64,000 bases of DNA, from contig JAFFTF010000001.1 in the NCBI GenBank assembly GCA_022803075.1, positions 489,573-553,572 on the forward strand, given 5' to 3'. Both the position numbers and the translations under genes were made by a program. The notes beneath the pieces were generated by a model. That model was not told where the DNA came from, made no database searches, and saw only the letters and a list, made by a program, of their open reading frames with translations. Shown here piece after piece: positions 63,587 to 64,000 of the stretch (the first letter of the stretch is position 1; every line of letters starts with the position of its first letter). The stretch comes from Micrococcales bacterium 31B (GTDB taxonomy: Bacteria; Actinomycetota; Actinomycetes; Actinomycetales; Dermabacteraceae).

Positions 63587-64000
63587 GGGCCTCTAAATGT
63601 GGGTCGTTAGTCCCGCGCGACAGCTTGCGTTGGGCGGCTGCGAGACGCGTGGAATTGCATGTCGCGTGATGCAACTTAATGGCCGCGTCGGGCGTTGATG
63701 AAGTATCTCGTGATGTGTCGCGTGCGGACCTGATCGCGGTTGGGGCTCGCTGCCCTTGTCGCGGCGGGTTTGCTCGTCATTGCGGAGCGATCGCGGAGAC
63801 TCAGCGTTTGCTGTGTGTTTTCGTGTGGCGGCTTGAGAGGGCACGGAGTAACCTTCGATTCTGACGTGGTGAACACCACTTTTCAGGGGTACGGATGCTG
63901 ACTCAGCAGCGCTCGATGGCCGTAATCGACATATCATGAGATCGAAGTGAAATTTGACCGTTGGATCGGCGTGTGCAGGCCCCAATTCGGGTGGATGCAG
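63587..64000. other. End of window, no clear gene
   Basis: About 410 bp after dinB. Short open frames are present on both strands, but none has a ribosome binding site and a family pattern. A GTG at 63947 opens a frame that leaves the window, without a good ribosome binding site. The stretch 63840-63960 is less GC-rich and may be a promoter region for a gene outside the window. Confidence 0.5.

Noticed and set aside
63593-63985. 130-codon open frame on the minus strand at the end of the window
   Set aside because: No start signal, no family pattern and composition of a non-coding region.

Overview
The window is 64 kb of high-GC DNA from an actinobacterium (Actinomycetota). The gene order infB ... 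rbfA-truB ... ribF-rpsO-pnp-M16 peptidase-dapB ... thyX-dapA-rnj-ftsK-rimO-pgsA-cinA-clgR-DUF3046-recA-recX-gluDCBA-miaB ... miaA-dapF-hflX-dinG-lexA-LysM-nrdR is the conserved actinobacterial core order. The actinobacterial style SOS boxes, the DtxR/IdeR-type iron box and the likely leaderless start sites agree with this. A Micrococcales-like lineage is my guess; the species cannot be named from sequence alone. No tRNA, rRNA, CRISPR array, insertion sequence or prophage was seen.

Layout. 1-6775: the end of infB, then a DUF952 gene and a complete riboflavin operon (ribD-ribE-ribBA-ribH) behind an FMN riboswitch, then rbfA-truB. 6819-8609: four small related NTF2/SnoaL-like genes on the opposite strand, splitting truB from ribF. 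8956-15776: ribF, rpsO, pnp with a long structured leader, an M16 peptidase, dapB and a small TPR membrane protein. 15812-25301: an accessory block with a lipoprotein, a purine catabolism operon (xdhA-xdhB-xdhC-guaD), an S49 peptidase, an iron-regulated siderophore-binding lipoprotein and a HAD phosphatase. 25421-34993: thyX, dapA, rnj, ftsK, rimO, pgsA, cinA. 35699-38596: clgR, DUF3046, recA, recX. 38916-42207: a glutamate-type ABC transporter on the minus strand. 42410-47963: miaB, two YbjN genes and an MT0933-type small protein on the minus strand, then miaA and dapF. 48042-54733: an RsmC-like methyltransferase, hflX, dinG, lexA, an SOS LysM division inhibitor and nrdR. 54782-63586: an AI-2E transporter, HelD, PAC2, MFS, a spermidine-synthase-like protein and dinB.

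How the genes work together. RibD/E/BA/H make riboflavin and RibF turns it into FMN and FAD; FMN should feed back through the riboswitch. GuaD makes xanthine from guanine, and the Xdh enzyme, which needs FAD, Fe-S and molybdenum cofactor, oxidises it to urate. DapB, DapA and DapF serve diaminopimelate and lysine synthesis. RecA, RecX, LexA, the LysM inhibitor, DinG and DinB form a DNA damage response; LexA-type boxes are readable at recA, lexA and the LysM gene. MiaA and MiaB act in turn on tRNA A37.

Most unusual points: the four-gene NTF2-like array inside the truB-ribF block; short tandem repeats in the 5' untranslated regions of both recA and lexA; a LexA operator that covers the ribosome binding site of the LysM gene; a 24-bp tandem repeat forming the interdomain linker of RibBA; the YbjN pair with its palindrome and terminator; and about 700 bp without a clear gene ahead of clgR.
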